The notes beneath the pieces were generated by a model that was not told the origin of the DNA, searched no databases, and was given only the letters and a program-made list of their open reading frames with translations. Shown here piece after piece: positions 1-5,467 of a stretch of 5,502 nt of DNA (within the stretch, counting starts at the first letter, position 1; each line of letters begins with the position of its first letter). Position numbers and translations under genes: made by a program. Location of the stretch: NCBI GenBank assembly GCA_002418705.1, contig DIEQ01000076.1, positions 47,972 to 53,473 of the forward strand, written 5' to 3'. This DNA is from Mageeibacillus sp. UBA5770 (GTDB lineage: Bacteria > Bacillota_A > Clostridia > Saccharofermentanales > Saccharofermentanaceae).

Positions 1-198
1 TTTGCGATTGTTGTTTCCGGCGGTGAGCCGCCGGAAACGGAAGCTCCCAAGGTCCTGACACAGGCCGATCGGGAAGCGCGCGTTAAGGAATTGACCGATG
101 CCGGCTATTCGACAAAAGAATGTTCGCAATTATTAGCAATTGAATGGCAGGAATCTCGTAAAAACATATATGCATTTATCATAAAAATGATAAAATAG
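1..198 (+). CDS. rsmI: RsmI, 16S rRNA (cytidine1402-2'-O)-methyltransferase, C-terminal end only
   Basis: Frame 1 is open from the first base to a TAG at 196-198, giving 65 residues; the start and the SAM-binding catalytic part lie outside the window. The visible part begins with a hydrophobic strand (FAIVVSGGEPPE), then a polar stretch, then a helical segment (DREARVKELTDAGYSTKECSQ...SRKNIYAFI). This resembles the C-terminal helix-turn-helix tail of RsmI, where a Gly-containing turn is followed by a final helix with a conserved Lys/Asn-x-x-Tyr. RsmI 2'-O-methylates C1402 in the decoding centre of 16S rRNA. The call rests partly on context: in Bacillus-type genomes rsmI lies just before metG-tatD, as here. 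The family is only moderately conserved in this tail, so the call is good but not certain. An 11-bp hairpin lies in its coding sequence at 13-38. Confidence 0.78.
   Translation, partial: FAIVVSGGEPPETEAPKVLTQADREARVKELTDAGYSTKECSQLLAIEWQESRKNIYAFIIKMIK
13..38. repeat. GC-rich 11-bp perfect inverted repeat inside rsmI
   Basis: The arms GTTTCCGGCGG (13-23) and CCGCCGGAAAC (28-38) are exact reverse complements separated by the tetranucleotide TGAG. RNA from this segment would form a very stable hairpin. It is read through as part of RsmI (VVSGGEPPETE) and no T-run follows, so it is not an intrinsic terminator. Its role is unknown. It may slow ribosomes or RNA polymerase, stabilise an mRNA end, be a REP-like repeat, or be chance. 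Confidence 0.7.
175..194. repeat. AT-rich 8-bp inverted repeat at the end of rsmI
   Basis: TTTATCAT (175-182) and ATGATAAA (187-194) are perfect reverse complements around an AAAA loop. The repeat covers the last rsmI codons and overlaps a possible extended -10 element for the next gene. It has no following T-run, and its A/T-rich stem is weak as RNA, so an operator or a chance repeat is more likely than a terminator. Confidence 0.5.
188..196 (+). promoter_or_regulatory. possible extended -10 promoter for the EAL gene
   Basis: TGATAAAAT fits the extended -10 pattern TGnTATAAT with one mismatch. Transcription would start near 203, leaving a leader of about 37 bases before the TTG at 240. No good -35 hexamer lies 16-18 bases upstream, and such A/T strings are common here, so this is tentative. 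The alternative is plain cotranscription with rsmI, whose stop codon is about 40 bases from the next start. Confidence 0.25.
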
Positions 199-229
199 CT
201 TCATTAATATTCTGTTGGGGTTTATTGAT

Positions 230-235
230 GGAGGT
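230..235 (+). promoter_or_regulatory. ribosome binding site that favours a TTG start at 240
   Basis: GGAGGT is a near-perfect Shine-Dalgarno sequence ending four bases before the TTG at 240. The in-frame ATG at 228 overlaps this site and has only GGGG at 217-220 in front of it. The site therefore argues for TTG 240 over ATG 228 or TTG 225, although ATG is the better start codon. The three choices differ by at most five residues, none in a domain. Confidence 0.55.
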
Positions 236-239
236 CAAA

Positions 240-2369
240 TTGGACGAACAAAATGAAGCTCGGGGGGGCCGGGCATCATGTACAAAAAAATCAGTTTTTC
301 CTGGTGCCACTACAGTTAATCACATAGCACCGATTTTAGAAGAATTGTGTTTTTGTACATTTTTTGCGGACTATGAACGGCAGTTATTCTATTTTTCTGA
401 TAATATGCTTGAGCTTATGGGTGTCTCCGGCAGAGAAGGCACAAGTCTGTCTGATTATGTATTGTTCATTTCTGAAAGAGACCGTGCCGAGGCCGAGTTA
501 AAGTATGCTGATTTTTTCCGTTCGGCTGAAACAAGCGACTCGGGCAAGACATCTTTATTTCATGCCCTTGTCCGGTCCGTTGACACAATGCTCTGGACTC
601 AGGTTCACATGCAGATAATTTCAGAAGACGGCCGTAAATACATCTGGGGAACTGTTCTTGATATGACACAGAGCATATCGGGGCGTATTTTATCTCAGCT
701 TTTTGCTGACGGCATCGGCGAATACGTTTTCTATTATGATATCGCTTCGGATATATGTTATTTGAATGCACATTTCATGCGCGTTCTGAACTTAAAGAAG
801 CATTATCTGGAGAATGCATCCAGAAAGATAATGCAGTACCTTCATGCTGATGATTATAGAAGGGTTATCAGGGCTTTCAGGTCTTACATCGGCCGCAGAA
901 CAACCTGTGTATCCGGTGATTACCGGCTTCTTGCTGCAGACGGTACGGAGATCTGGCTGCATTCCTGCGGAATTTCAGATTATGACGTATCGGGCAGTAC
1001 CCGCTATATCACCGGCCTGTTAACCGATATTTCGGATAGTATGACTCGTTTTAAGGAAGTAGTCGAGAAAGCGGTTAGTACGAATGAAATTACAAAACTT
1101 CCTGTCCGCAGGCGGCTGATGGATGACTTGGAGGATATTCTCAAGGATCCTGACATAACATCGGCTGCGCTGATTCTGATTGATGTTAAAGGATTCCGCT
1201 CATACAACGACCGGTTCGGAAGAAGCATCGGAGACAATATTTTAAGAAAAATTTCAATGATGATTGAAAAGAAGCTTCCTGAAGCCGGCCGTTTATACCA
1301 TGTCAGCATTGATCATTTCTGCTTATTATGGCCAAAGGCATCACGCGTCCAGACAGAGAATTATATGGCTTTCATGCTTAAGGAAGCAGAGGATTTTACG
1401 CTCTTTGAAAAAGAGCATTTATATGTTGCTTTTACAATGAGCGCTGTTTTATTTCCTTCCGGCGGCAGTTCAGCGGAGGATCTGCTGGTGAACGCTGAAA
1501 TTACTCTGAATAAAATCAAAAAGGAAAATAAAAAGAACTGCTCAATTTTTCTGGCCTCAGACAAAAAAGAACTCGATGAAAAACTTGCTTTTCAGTCACA
1601 GCTCTCCCGTTCTGTCCGGAATACACACAAAGATTTCATTCTGCATTATCAGCCCGTTATTGATGCGGGATGTGAAGGGTTGATAGGTGCCGAAGCCCTC
1701 CTGAGATGGATTTCACCGAACAACGATATCGTCAGCCCGATCAGGGTAATTGCCGCACTCGAAGCAACAGGGCATATGGACGGTGTGGGAGCATGGGTTT
1801 TGGAAGAAGGTATCCGGCAGTGCAGCGAATGGATTCGTGCGGGTGCCGGGCCTGATTTTTTGATTCATATTAACATTACGGCAGAAGATCTGATGCGGCC
1901 AAACTATTCGCAGAGCGTTATTTCCCTTCTTTCAAAGCATTTACTGAATCCGGGCAATCTGATTCTGGAAATCACTGAGACATCCCTGATGAAAAGTATT
2001 GCGAACTGCAGGCAGAATCTGATCAGGCTCCGTAAGGCCGGTGTGAAGATATCCATCGATGACTTTGGCACTGGATATTCATCGCTGAATTATCTTCGGG
2101 AGCTTCCTGTTGATGAAATTAAGATCGACCGTGCATTCCTTGAGAACATTCATAAAGACCGCTATAACCAGTCCTTCATCTCTGCAATGATTATCCTGGC
2201 TCACAGTATTCCCCGAAACGTGTGCATAGAGGGTGTTGAGACCCGCGAACAGGCAAATGCAGTCAGGGAATTGGGTGCCGACGTTTTTCAGGGGTTCTTT
2301 TACGGCAGGCCGGTCTCTCCGTCAGAGTTTGAAACGAAGTATTTATGTAAAGCGGGAAAGACGGTTTGA
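240..2369 (+). CDS. PAS-PAS-GGDEF(degenerate)-EAL protein, predicted c-di-GMP phosphodiesterase
   Basis: This 709-residue protein (from TTG 240) has no signal peptide or membrane helix and should be cytoplasmic. Two PAS-like sensor domains lie at about 28-142 and 156-267; the second ends with the typical GLLTDISD. A GGDEF-fold domain follows at about 284-438, but its signature reads SIDHF (356-360) and the inhibitory RxxD site is absent, so diguanylate cyclase activity is unlikely. The EAL domain (about 450-700) looks intact: E485 (EALLRW), N545, E577 and E580 (EITE), D607-D608 (DDFGTGYSSL), K628 (IKID), E664 (EGVET) and Q684 (QGFFYGRP). From N545 onward the spacing equals that of the known RocR catalytic residues. 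It should therefore hydrolyse c-di-GMP to pGpG, with the dead GGDEF perhaps a GTP-binding regulator, as known for similar proteins. The PAS ligand is unknown. It sits between rsmI and metG, a position held by abrB in Bacillus. Alternative starts are ATG 228 and TTG 225. Confidence 0.9.
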   Translation: MDEQNEARGGRASCTKKSVFPGATTVNHIAPILEELCFCTFFADYERQLFYFSDNMLELMGVSGREGTSLSDYVLFISERDRAEAELKYADFFRSAETSDSGKTSLFHALVRSVDTMLWTQVHMQIISEDGRKYIWGTVLDMTQSISGRILSQLFADGIGEYVFYYDIASDICYLNAHFMRVLNLKKHYLENASRKIMQYLHADDYRRVIRAFRSYIGRRTTCVSGDYRLLAADGTEIWLHSCGISDYDVSGSTRYITGLLTDISDSMTRFKEVVEKAVSTNEITKLPVRRRLMDDLEDILKDPDITSAALILIDVKGFRSYNDRFGRSIGDNILRKISMMIEKKLPEAGRLYHVSIDHFCLLWPKASRVQTENYMAFMLKEAEDFTLFEKEHLYVAFTMSAVLFPSGGSSAEDLLVNAEITLNKIKKENKKNCSIFLASDKKELDEKLAFQSQLSRSVRNTHKDFILHYQPVIDAGCEGLIGAEALLRWISPNNDIVSPIRVIAALEATGHMDGVGAWVLEEGIRQCSEWIRAGAGPDFLIHINITAEDLMRPNYSQSVISLLSKHLLNPGNLILEITETSLMKSIANCRQNLIRLRKAGVKISIDDFGTGYSSLNYLRELPVDEIKIDRAFLENIHKDRYNQSFISAMIILAHSIPRNVCIEGVETREQANAVRELGADVFQGFFYGRPVSPSEFETKYLCKAGKTV
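262..290 (+). repeat. paired homopolymer runs G7 and A7 near the start of the EAL gene
   Basis: A run of seven G (262-268) and a run of seven A (284-290) lie within the first 51 bases of the EAL reading frame, before any domain. Gain of one base in the G run would lead to a TAA at 317-319, and loss of one to a TAG at 325-327. Either change would truncate the protein almost at once. Whether the length varies in the population cannot be told from one sequence. Confidence 0.5.
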
Positions 2370-2386
2370 TTCAACGAGGATTTTAT

Positions 2387-2415
2387 TTGTAAAGGGATTC
2401 CCTTTTGGATATAAT
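2387..2415 (+). promoter_or_regulatory. sigma-A-type promoter for metG-tatD
   Basis: A -35 element TTGTAA (2387-2392) and a perfect -10 TATAAT (2410-2415) are separated by exactly 17 bases. Transcription should start near 2421-2423, giving a leader of about 29 bases before the metG ATG at 2451. That is too short for a T-box or a SAM riboswitch, so control would be at initiation. The promoter lies in the 81-base gap after the EAL gene and would let metG-tatD be expressed independently of it. Confidence 0.7.
2391..2405. promoter_or_regulatory. 15-bp palindrome in the metG promoter spacer, possible operator
   Basis: AAAGGGA (2391-2397) and TCCCTTT (2399-2405) are a perfect inverted repeat around a single T. 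It begins on the last two bases of the -35 element and fills most of the spacer, where a bound dimeric repressor would block RNA polymerase. A looser similar sequence starting AAAGGG lies at 2436-2450 over the ribosome binding site. No regulator can be named. As RNA it could form only a five-pair stem and no T-run follows, so it is not a terminator. Confidence 0.4.
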
Positions 2416-2436
2416 TAGAAAATATGCAGATTATCA

Positions 2437-2444
2437 AAGGGGGT
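2437..2444 (+). promoter_or_regulatory. metG ribosome binding site
   Basis: AAGGGGGT differs from the full anti-Shine-Dalgarno complement AAGGAGGT at one base, and that change still allows a G-U pair. It ends six bases before the ATG at 2451. It fixes 2451 as the start instead of the in-frame ATG at 2424, which lies almost on the predicted transcription start and has no such site. Confidence 0.85.
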
Positions 2445-2450
2445 CTTTCC

Positions 2451-4409
2451 ATGACCGAAAAAAAGACGTTTTACATCACAACTCCAATTTATTATCCGTC
2501 GGGCAATCCTCATATCGGGCACTGCTACACAACGCTTGCCTGTGACTGTCTCGCGAGATACAAGCGAATGCAGGGTTTTGATGTAATGTTTTTGACAGGA
2601 ACGGATGAGCATGGCCAGAAGATCGAAAAGAAGGCGATGGAACAGGGTGTATCACCGCAGAAATATGTGGATGATATTGTCGCTAATTTCATTCGCCTCT
2701 GGGAACGCATCGGCATTACATATGACAGGTTTATCCGGACGACGGATGATTACCATGTCGAGTCCGTGCAGAAGATTTTTAAGGAACTTTATGACAGGGG
2801 ATTCATATATAAAGGTGATTACAGCGGTAAATACTGTACAGACTGTGAAGCATTCTGGACGGAAGGCCAGCTGAATGAAGGCAAGTGCCCCGACTGTGGA
2901 CGTGAAGTAGTCGATGCCAGGGAAGAAGCGTATTTCTTCAAGCTTTCGTCTTTCTCTGACAGGCTCGAAGCACTTCTGACAGATGAGACCAGGGATTTCC
3001 TGGAACCTGCATCACGTGTCAATGAGATGGTCAACAACTTCATCAAGCCCGGCCTTGAAGATCTCTGCGTCTCGAGGACCAGCTTCAAATGGGGTGTTCC
3101 GGTAAGCTTCGACGAGAAGCATGTCGTGTATGTCTGGATTGATGCACTTTCCAACTACATTACGGCTTTAGGGTACTTAAACGAAAAATATGATGACTTT
3201 GAAAAGTACTGGCCGGCTGATGTTCACATGATGGCCAAGGAAATTGTACGTTTTCACTCGATTATCTGGCCGGCCATGATGATGGCCCTCGACCTTCCCC
3301 TGCCAAAGAAGATTTACGGACACGGCTGGATCACTTTCAACGGCGCCAAGATGAGCAAATCCATGGGCAATGTCATCGATCCGTTCATACTCGCCGACAG
3401 GTACGGTGTCGATGCGCTTCGCTATGACCTGCTGCGTGAGATGCCTTTCGGCTCCGACTGTGCATTTTCCAATGAAATGATGATACAGCGCATTAACAGT
3501 GACCTTGCCAATGACCTTGGCAATCTTGTATCAAGAACGGTTGCCATGGTCATCAAGTATTTTGACGGTACGCTTCCTGCTGAACGAGAAGCGGATACTG
3601 TCGACGAGGAGCTGCTTAATATGGCTGTTGCACTTAAGGCAACCGTCGAAGAGAACTTCGAGAATTTCCACTTCTCTGTTGCCCTTGCCGAAATATTCAA
3701 GGTGATCTCCAGAGCCAACAAGTATATTGATGAGACGGCTCCCTGGCTTCTGGCAAAAGATCCCGCAAAGAAGGCAAGGCTTGCAGCGGTTCTCTACAAC
3801 CTTCTTGATACCGTCCGTATAACGACAACACTTCTGAATCCAGTCATGCCGTTTACCACCCCTGAGATCTGGCGTCAGATCGGTGCCGGGCAGGAGGACG
3901 TCCTTTGGGAAAATGCCTCAAAAAGAGGTGTTCTTAAAGCCGGTTTAACGGTTGTTAAGGGCGATGTACTGTATCCCAGAATTGATCTTGAGAAGGAAAT
4001 TGAAGAACTCAATGCATTTCTCAGCCCTTCCAATGCGTCTGAACAGGAGGCGCAAGCGCCTGCTGCCCCGGAAGTTCAGGTCAAACCTGAAATCACCATC
4101 GATGATTTTGCCAAGTTGGACTTAAAGGTCGCAAGGGTCATTTCATGCGAGAAGGTCAGGAAATCTGACAAACTGCTTTGCGTACAGCTGGACGACGGTA
4201 TGGGCGGACGGCAGGTTCTGTCCGGAATTGCCCAGTACTATGAACCATCAGACCTGGTCGGCAGGCAGGTAATACTGATTGCCAATCTGGCTCCCAGAAA
4301 AATGCGGGGCCTTGATTCCCATGGCATGCTTCTTTGCGCGGAGACGCCGGAAGGATTCCGCCTTGTCACGGTTGACGGTGAAGCCAGTCCGGGGGCCGAG
4401 GTCTCCTGA
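2451..4409 (+). CDS. metG: methionyl-tRNA synthetase (MetRS), class Ia, zinc type, with C-terminal tRNA-binding domain
   Basis: MetRS activates methionine with ATP and charges initiator and elongator tRNA-Met in the cytoplasm. The 652-residue product starts with the typical FYITTPIYYP and carries HIGH at 21-24 and KMSKS at 300-304, the ATP-binding signatures of class I synthetases. Within the connective insertion, C129-x2-C132 and C146-x2-C149 form one four-cysteine zinc site. VWIDAL (228-233) belongs to the catalytic core. A helical anticodon-binding domain follows from about 350, including the conserved PW at 431-432. An Ala/Pro-rich linker (about 523-545) leads to a Trbp111/EMAPII-like OB-fold at 547-652 (DLKVARV...KSDKLL...LAPRKMRGLDSHGMLL), which binds tRNA and in this family mediates dimerisation. 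The length is normal and all expected motifs are present. Its stop codon overlaps the tatD start by one base. The start at 2451 is chosen from the ribosome binding site and the family N-terminus. Confidence 0.98.
   Translation: MTEKKTFYITTPIYYPSGNPHIGHCYTTLACDCLARYKRMQGFDVMFLTGTDEHGQKIEKKAMEQGVSPQKYVDDIVANFIRLWERIGITYDRFIRTTDDYHVESVQKIFKELYDRGFIYKGDYSGKYCTDCEAFWTEGQLNEGKCPDCGREVVDAREEAYFFKLSSFSDRLEALLTDETRDFLEPASRVNEMVNNFIKPGLEDLCVSRTSFKWGVPVSFDEKHVVYVWIDALSNYITALGYLNEKYDDFEKYWPADVHMMAKEIVRFHSIIWPAMMMALDLPLPKKIYGHGWITFNGAKMSKSMGNVIDPFILADRYGVDALRYDLLREMPFGSDCAFSNEMMIQRINSDLANDLGNLVSRTVAMVIKYFDGTLPAEREADTVDEELLNMAVALKATVEENFENFHFSVALAEIFKVISRANKYIDETAPWLLAKDPAKKARLAAVLYNLLDTVRITTTLLNPVMPFTTPEIWRQIGAGQEDVLWENASKRGVLKAGLTVVKGDVLYPRIDLEKEIEELNAFLSPSNASEQEAQAPAAPEVQVKPEITIDDFAKLDLKVARVISCEKVRKSDKLLCVQLDDGMGGRQVLSGIAQYYEPSDLVGRQVILIANLAPRKMRGLDSHGMLLCAETPEGFRLVTVDGEASPGAEVS
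4398..4402 (+). promoter_or_regulatory. tatD ribosome binding site inside the metG end
   Basis: GAGGT lies six bases before the tatD ATG at 4409, within the last metG codons. With the TGATG stop-start overlap it suggests tatD is translated both by its own site and by coupling to metG. Confidence 0.6.
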
Positions 4410-5209
4410 TGGAATTGATCGATACCCATGTACATTTAAATGATGAGCGATACATTGATGATCTGGATGAGGTCCTGCTTCATGCAAAAGAAGCAGGACT
4501 CACCCGGCTGATTCTGGCAAGCGCTTCCCTTGAAGACTGTATCAATGAGATGCGCATTGTATCAGAAAAGAACTCACCCGAACTTCAGCTCTGGTGCACG
4601 ATAGGCGTGCACCCCCACGAAGCTGCGGGATATACCGATGAGACCCATGAACAGCTCCGTAAGTGGCTCTGTGACCGCGTACAGAGACGTATCGTCGCCC
4701 TGGGTGAGATAGGACTCGATTACTTCTATGATCACTCGCCGAGGGATGTACAGCGCCATGTCTTTCGCAGACAGCTCGATCTTGCCTTTGAGATGGATAT
4801 TCCGATCGTTCTCCACGAACGTGATGCTGTTATGGATACCCTCCTGATCCTTGCCGAATACAGGAAGGCAGGGAAGCTTCGGGCTGTTCCGGGTGTATGC
4901 CATTGCTTTTCGGGGAGTGAGGAGGTCGCAGAGAAGCTTTTCTCTTATGGCTTCTATCTTGGCTTTGACGGACCAATCACGTTTAAAAACAGTAAGAGGG
5001 CGCCTCATGTCATTCAGATGGCCCCTGCAGACCGGCTGCTCATTGAGACAGATAGCCCGTACCTGACACCGGTTCCTTTCCGCGGAAAGAGAAATGAACC
5101 TGCCTATGTCAGATACATACTCGAAAGAATGGCTGAGCTGAGGGGTGTGACTCCGGAGAAGATGGCTGAAATCACTATGGAGAACGCCTGCAGAGTATTC
5201 GGAATTTAA
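4409..5209 (+). CDS. tatD: TatD family metal-dependent deoxyribonuclease
   Basis: The 266-residue product is a full-length member of the TatD branch of the amidohydrolase superfamily, which uses a metal-loaded TIM barrel. The metal ligands are visible: H7-x-H9 (IDTHVHL), E100 (GEIGLDYFYD), H136 (VLHERD), H165 (CHCFSG) and D215 (IETDSPYLTP). The family-typical PFRGKRNEPAYV follows. TatD proteins are known 3'-5' DNA exonucleases and have been linked to DNA repair; some members may act on other substrates such as D-aminoacyl-tRNA, so the in vivo role here is inferred. The ATG at 4409 overlaps the metG stop (TGATG), so the two genes are very probably one operon, as is common in Bacillota. No intrinsic terminator is seen in the 84 bases between its stop and the tRNA promoter. 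The gene is often labelled YcfH/YabD; whether it is that subgroup is not decided here. Confidence 0.95.
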   Translation: MELIDTHVHLNDERYIDDLDEVLLHAKEAGLTRLILASASLEDCINEMRIVSEKNSPELQLWCTIGVHPHEAAGYTDETHEQLRKWLCDRVQRRIVALGEIGLDYFYDHSPRDVQRHVFRRQLDLAFEMDIPIVLHERDAVMDTLLILAEYRKAGKLRAVPGVCHCFSGSEEVAEKLFSYGFYLGFDGPITFKNSKRAPHVIQMAPADRLLIETDSPYLTPVPFRGKRNEPAYVRYILERMAELRGVTPEKMAEITMENACRVFGI

Positions 5210-5247
5210 CCGCTGCCGAATCTGTGATATCAAGGATTTAAAGATAT

Positions 5248-5287
5248 AAAAAACTATAAAAATAATGAAATTGAAAAAGTCTAAAAA
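5248..5287 (+). promoter_or_regulatory. A-tract region, probable UP element or bent DNA upstream of the tRNA promoter
   Basis: A-runs lie at 5248-5253, 5258-5262, 5268-5270, 5274-5278 and 5283-5287, with centres mostly 9-10 bases apart, close to one helical turn. The last two end 6-15 bases before the -35 element, where UP elements contact the RNA polymerase alpha subunit. Strong stable-RNA promoters often have such A-tracts. The same region could instead just be an A/T-rich intergenic gap. Confidence 0.5.
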
Positions 5288-5293
5288 TTCATG

Positions 5294-5322
5294 TTGACAA
5301 GCCAAAGTGTTTCAAGTATACT
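5294..5322 (+). promoter_or_regulatory. strong sigma-A promoter of the tRNA operon
   Basis: A perfect -35 TTGACA (5294-5299) and a -10 TATACT (5317-5322, five of six consensus bases) are separated by exactly 17 bases. Transcription should begin near 5328-5330, about 34 bases before the mature tRNA-Val 5' end. The strength fits a stable-RNA operon containing tRNA-Val and the next tRNA. Confidence 0.85.
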
Positions 5323-5329
5323 CCTTTAT

Positions 5330-5350
5330 GCGCTCCAAAGTGAGCGCTCC
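5330..5350 (+). ncRNA. structured 5' leader of the tRNA precursor
   Basis: GCGCTC (5330-5335) and GAGCGC (5342-5347) form a six-pair stem with a CAAAGT loop, starting about at the predicted first transcribed base. GCGCTCC also occurs twice as a direct repeat 14 bases apart (5330-5336, 5344-5350). The stretch 5341-5350 can instead pair with tRNA bases 5364-5368 and 5372-5376, ten pairs with a three-base bulge. RNase P would normally cut this leader off. Confidence 0.45.
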
Positions 5351-5362
5351 AGTAACGGTTTC

Positions 5363-5435
5363 GGGAGCATAGCTCAGCTGGGAGAGCATCTGCCTTACAA
5401 GCAGAGGGTCACAGGTTCGAGCCCTGTAGGTCCCA
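5363..5435 (+). tRNA. tRNA-Val(TAC) with two acceptor-stem mismatches
   Basis: The 73-base cloverleaf has D-stem GCTC/GAGC with loop AGCTGGGA, anticodon stem TCTGC/GCAGA with loop CTTACAA (anticodon TAC at 5396-5398, reading GTA and probably other GTN codons), a five-base variable loop GGGTC, and T-stem ACAGG/CCTGT with loop TTCGAGC. The acceptor strands GGGAGCA (5363-5369) and AGGTCCC (5428-5434) pair at only five of seven positions: 5-68 is G-G and 7-66 is A-A. The discriminator is A5435 and TTG follows, so CCA is not encoded and must be added after processing. All other elements are intact, so it is probably functional, but the acceptor mismatches are unusual. Val identity follows from the anticodon. 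Confidence 0.92.
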
Positions 5436-5451
5436 TTGAGAGAACACTCAA
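5436..5451 (+). repeat. small stem-loop in the tRNA spacer
   Basis: TTGAG (5436-5440) and CTCAA (5447-5451) form a five-pair stem with a six-base loop directly after the tRNA-Val discriminator. A-rich sequence follows on this strand, not T-rich, so it is not a terminator for the tRNA operon. It may influence 3' processing of tRNA-Val, or be chance. Confidence 0.3.
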
Positions 5452-5467
5452 AAAAACAAAAGACTAT

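Noticed and set aside
2391..2405. The palindrome as an intrinsic terminator for the EAL gene
   Set aside because: A single-base centre leaves at most a five-pair stem, and the following sequence is TGGATATAAT, not a T-run. It overlaps a good promoter.
2424..2450. Earlier in-frame ATG for metG, adding nine residues
   Set aside because: It falls almost on the predicted transcription start and has no Shine-Dalgarno site, while the ATG at 2451 has an excellent one and gives the usual MetRS N-terminus.
2370..2450. T-box or SAM riboswitch upstream of metG
   Set aside because: The gap is only 81 bases and the predicted leader about 29 bases, far too short for either, and no T-box sequence is seen.
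4048..4061. Inverted repeat AGGCGC/GCGCCT in metG
   Set aside because: It encodes the low-complexity Ala/Pro linker, is short, has no T-run and has no context suggesting a function.
4574..5305. A 243-codon open frame on the minus strand across tatD
   Set aside because: It lies antisense to tatD, whose family motifs are complete, and its translation shows no recognisable domain. No ribosome binding site was identified for it. It is best explained as a shadow frame.
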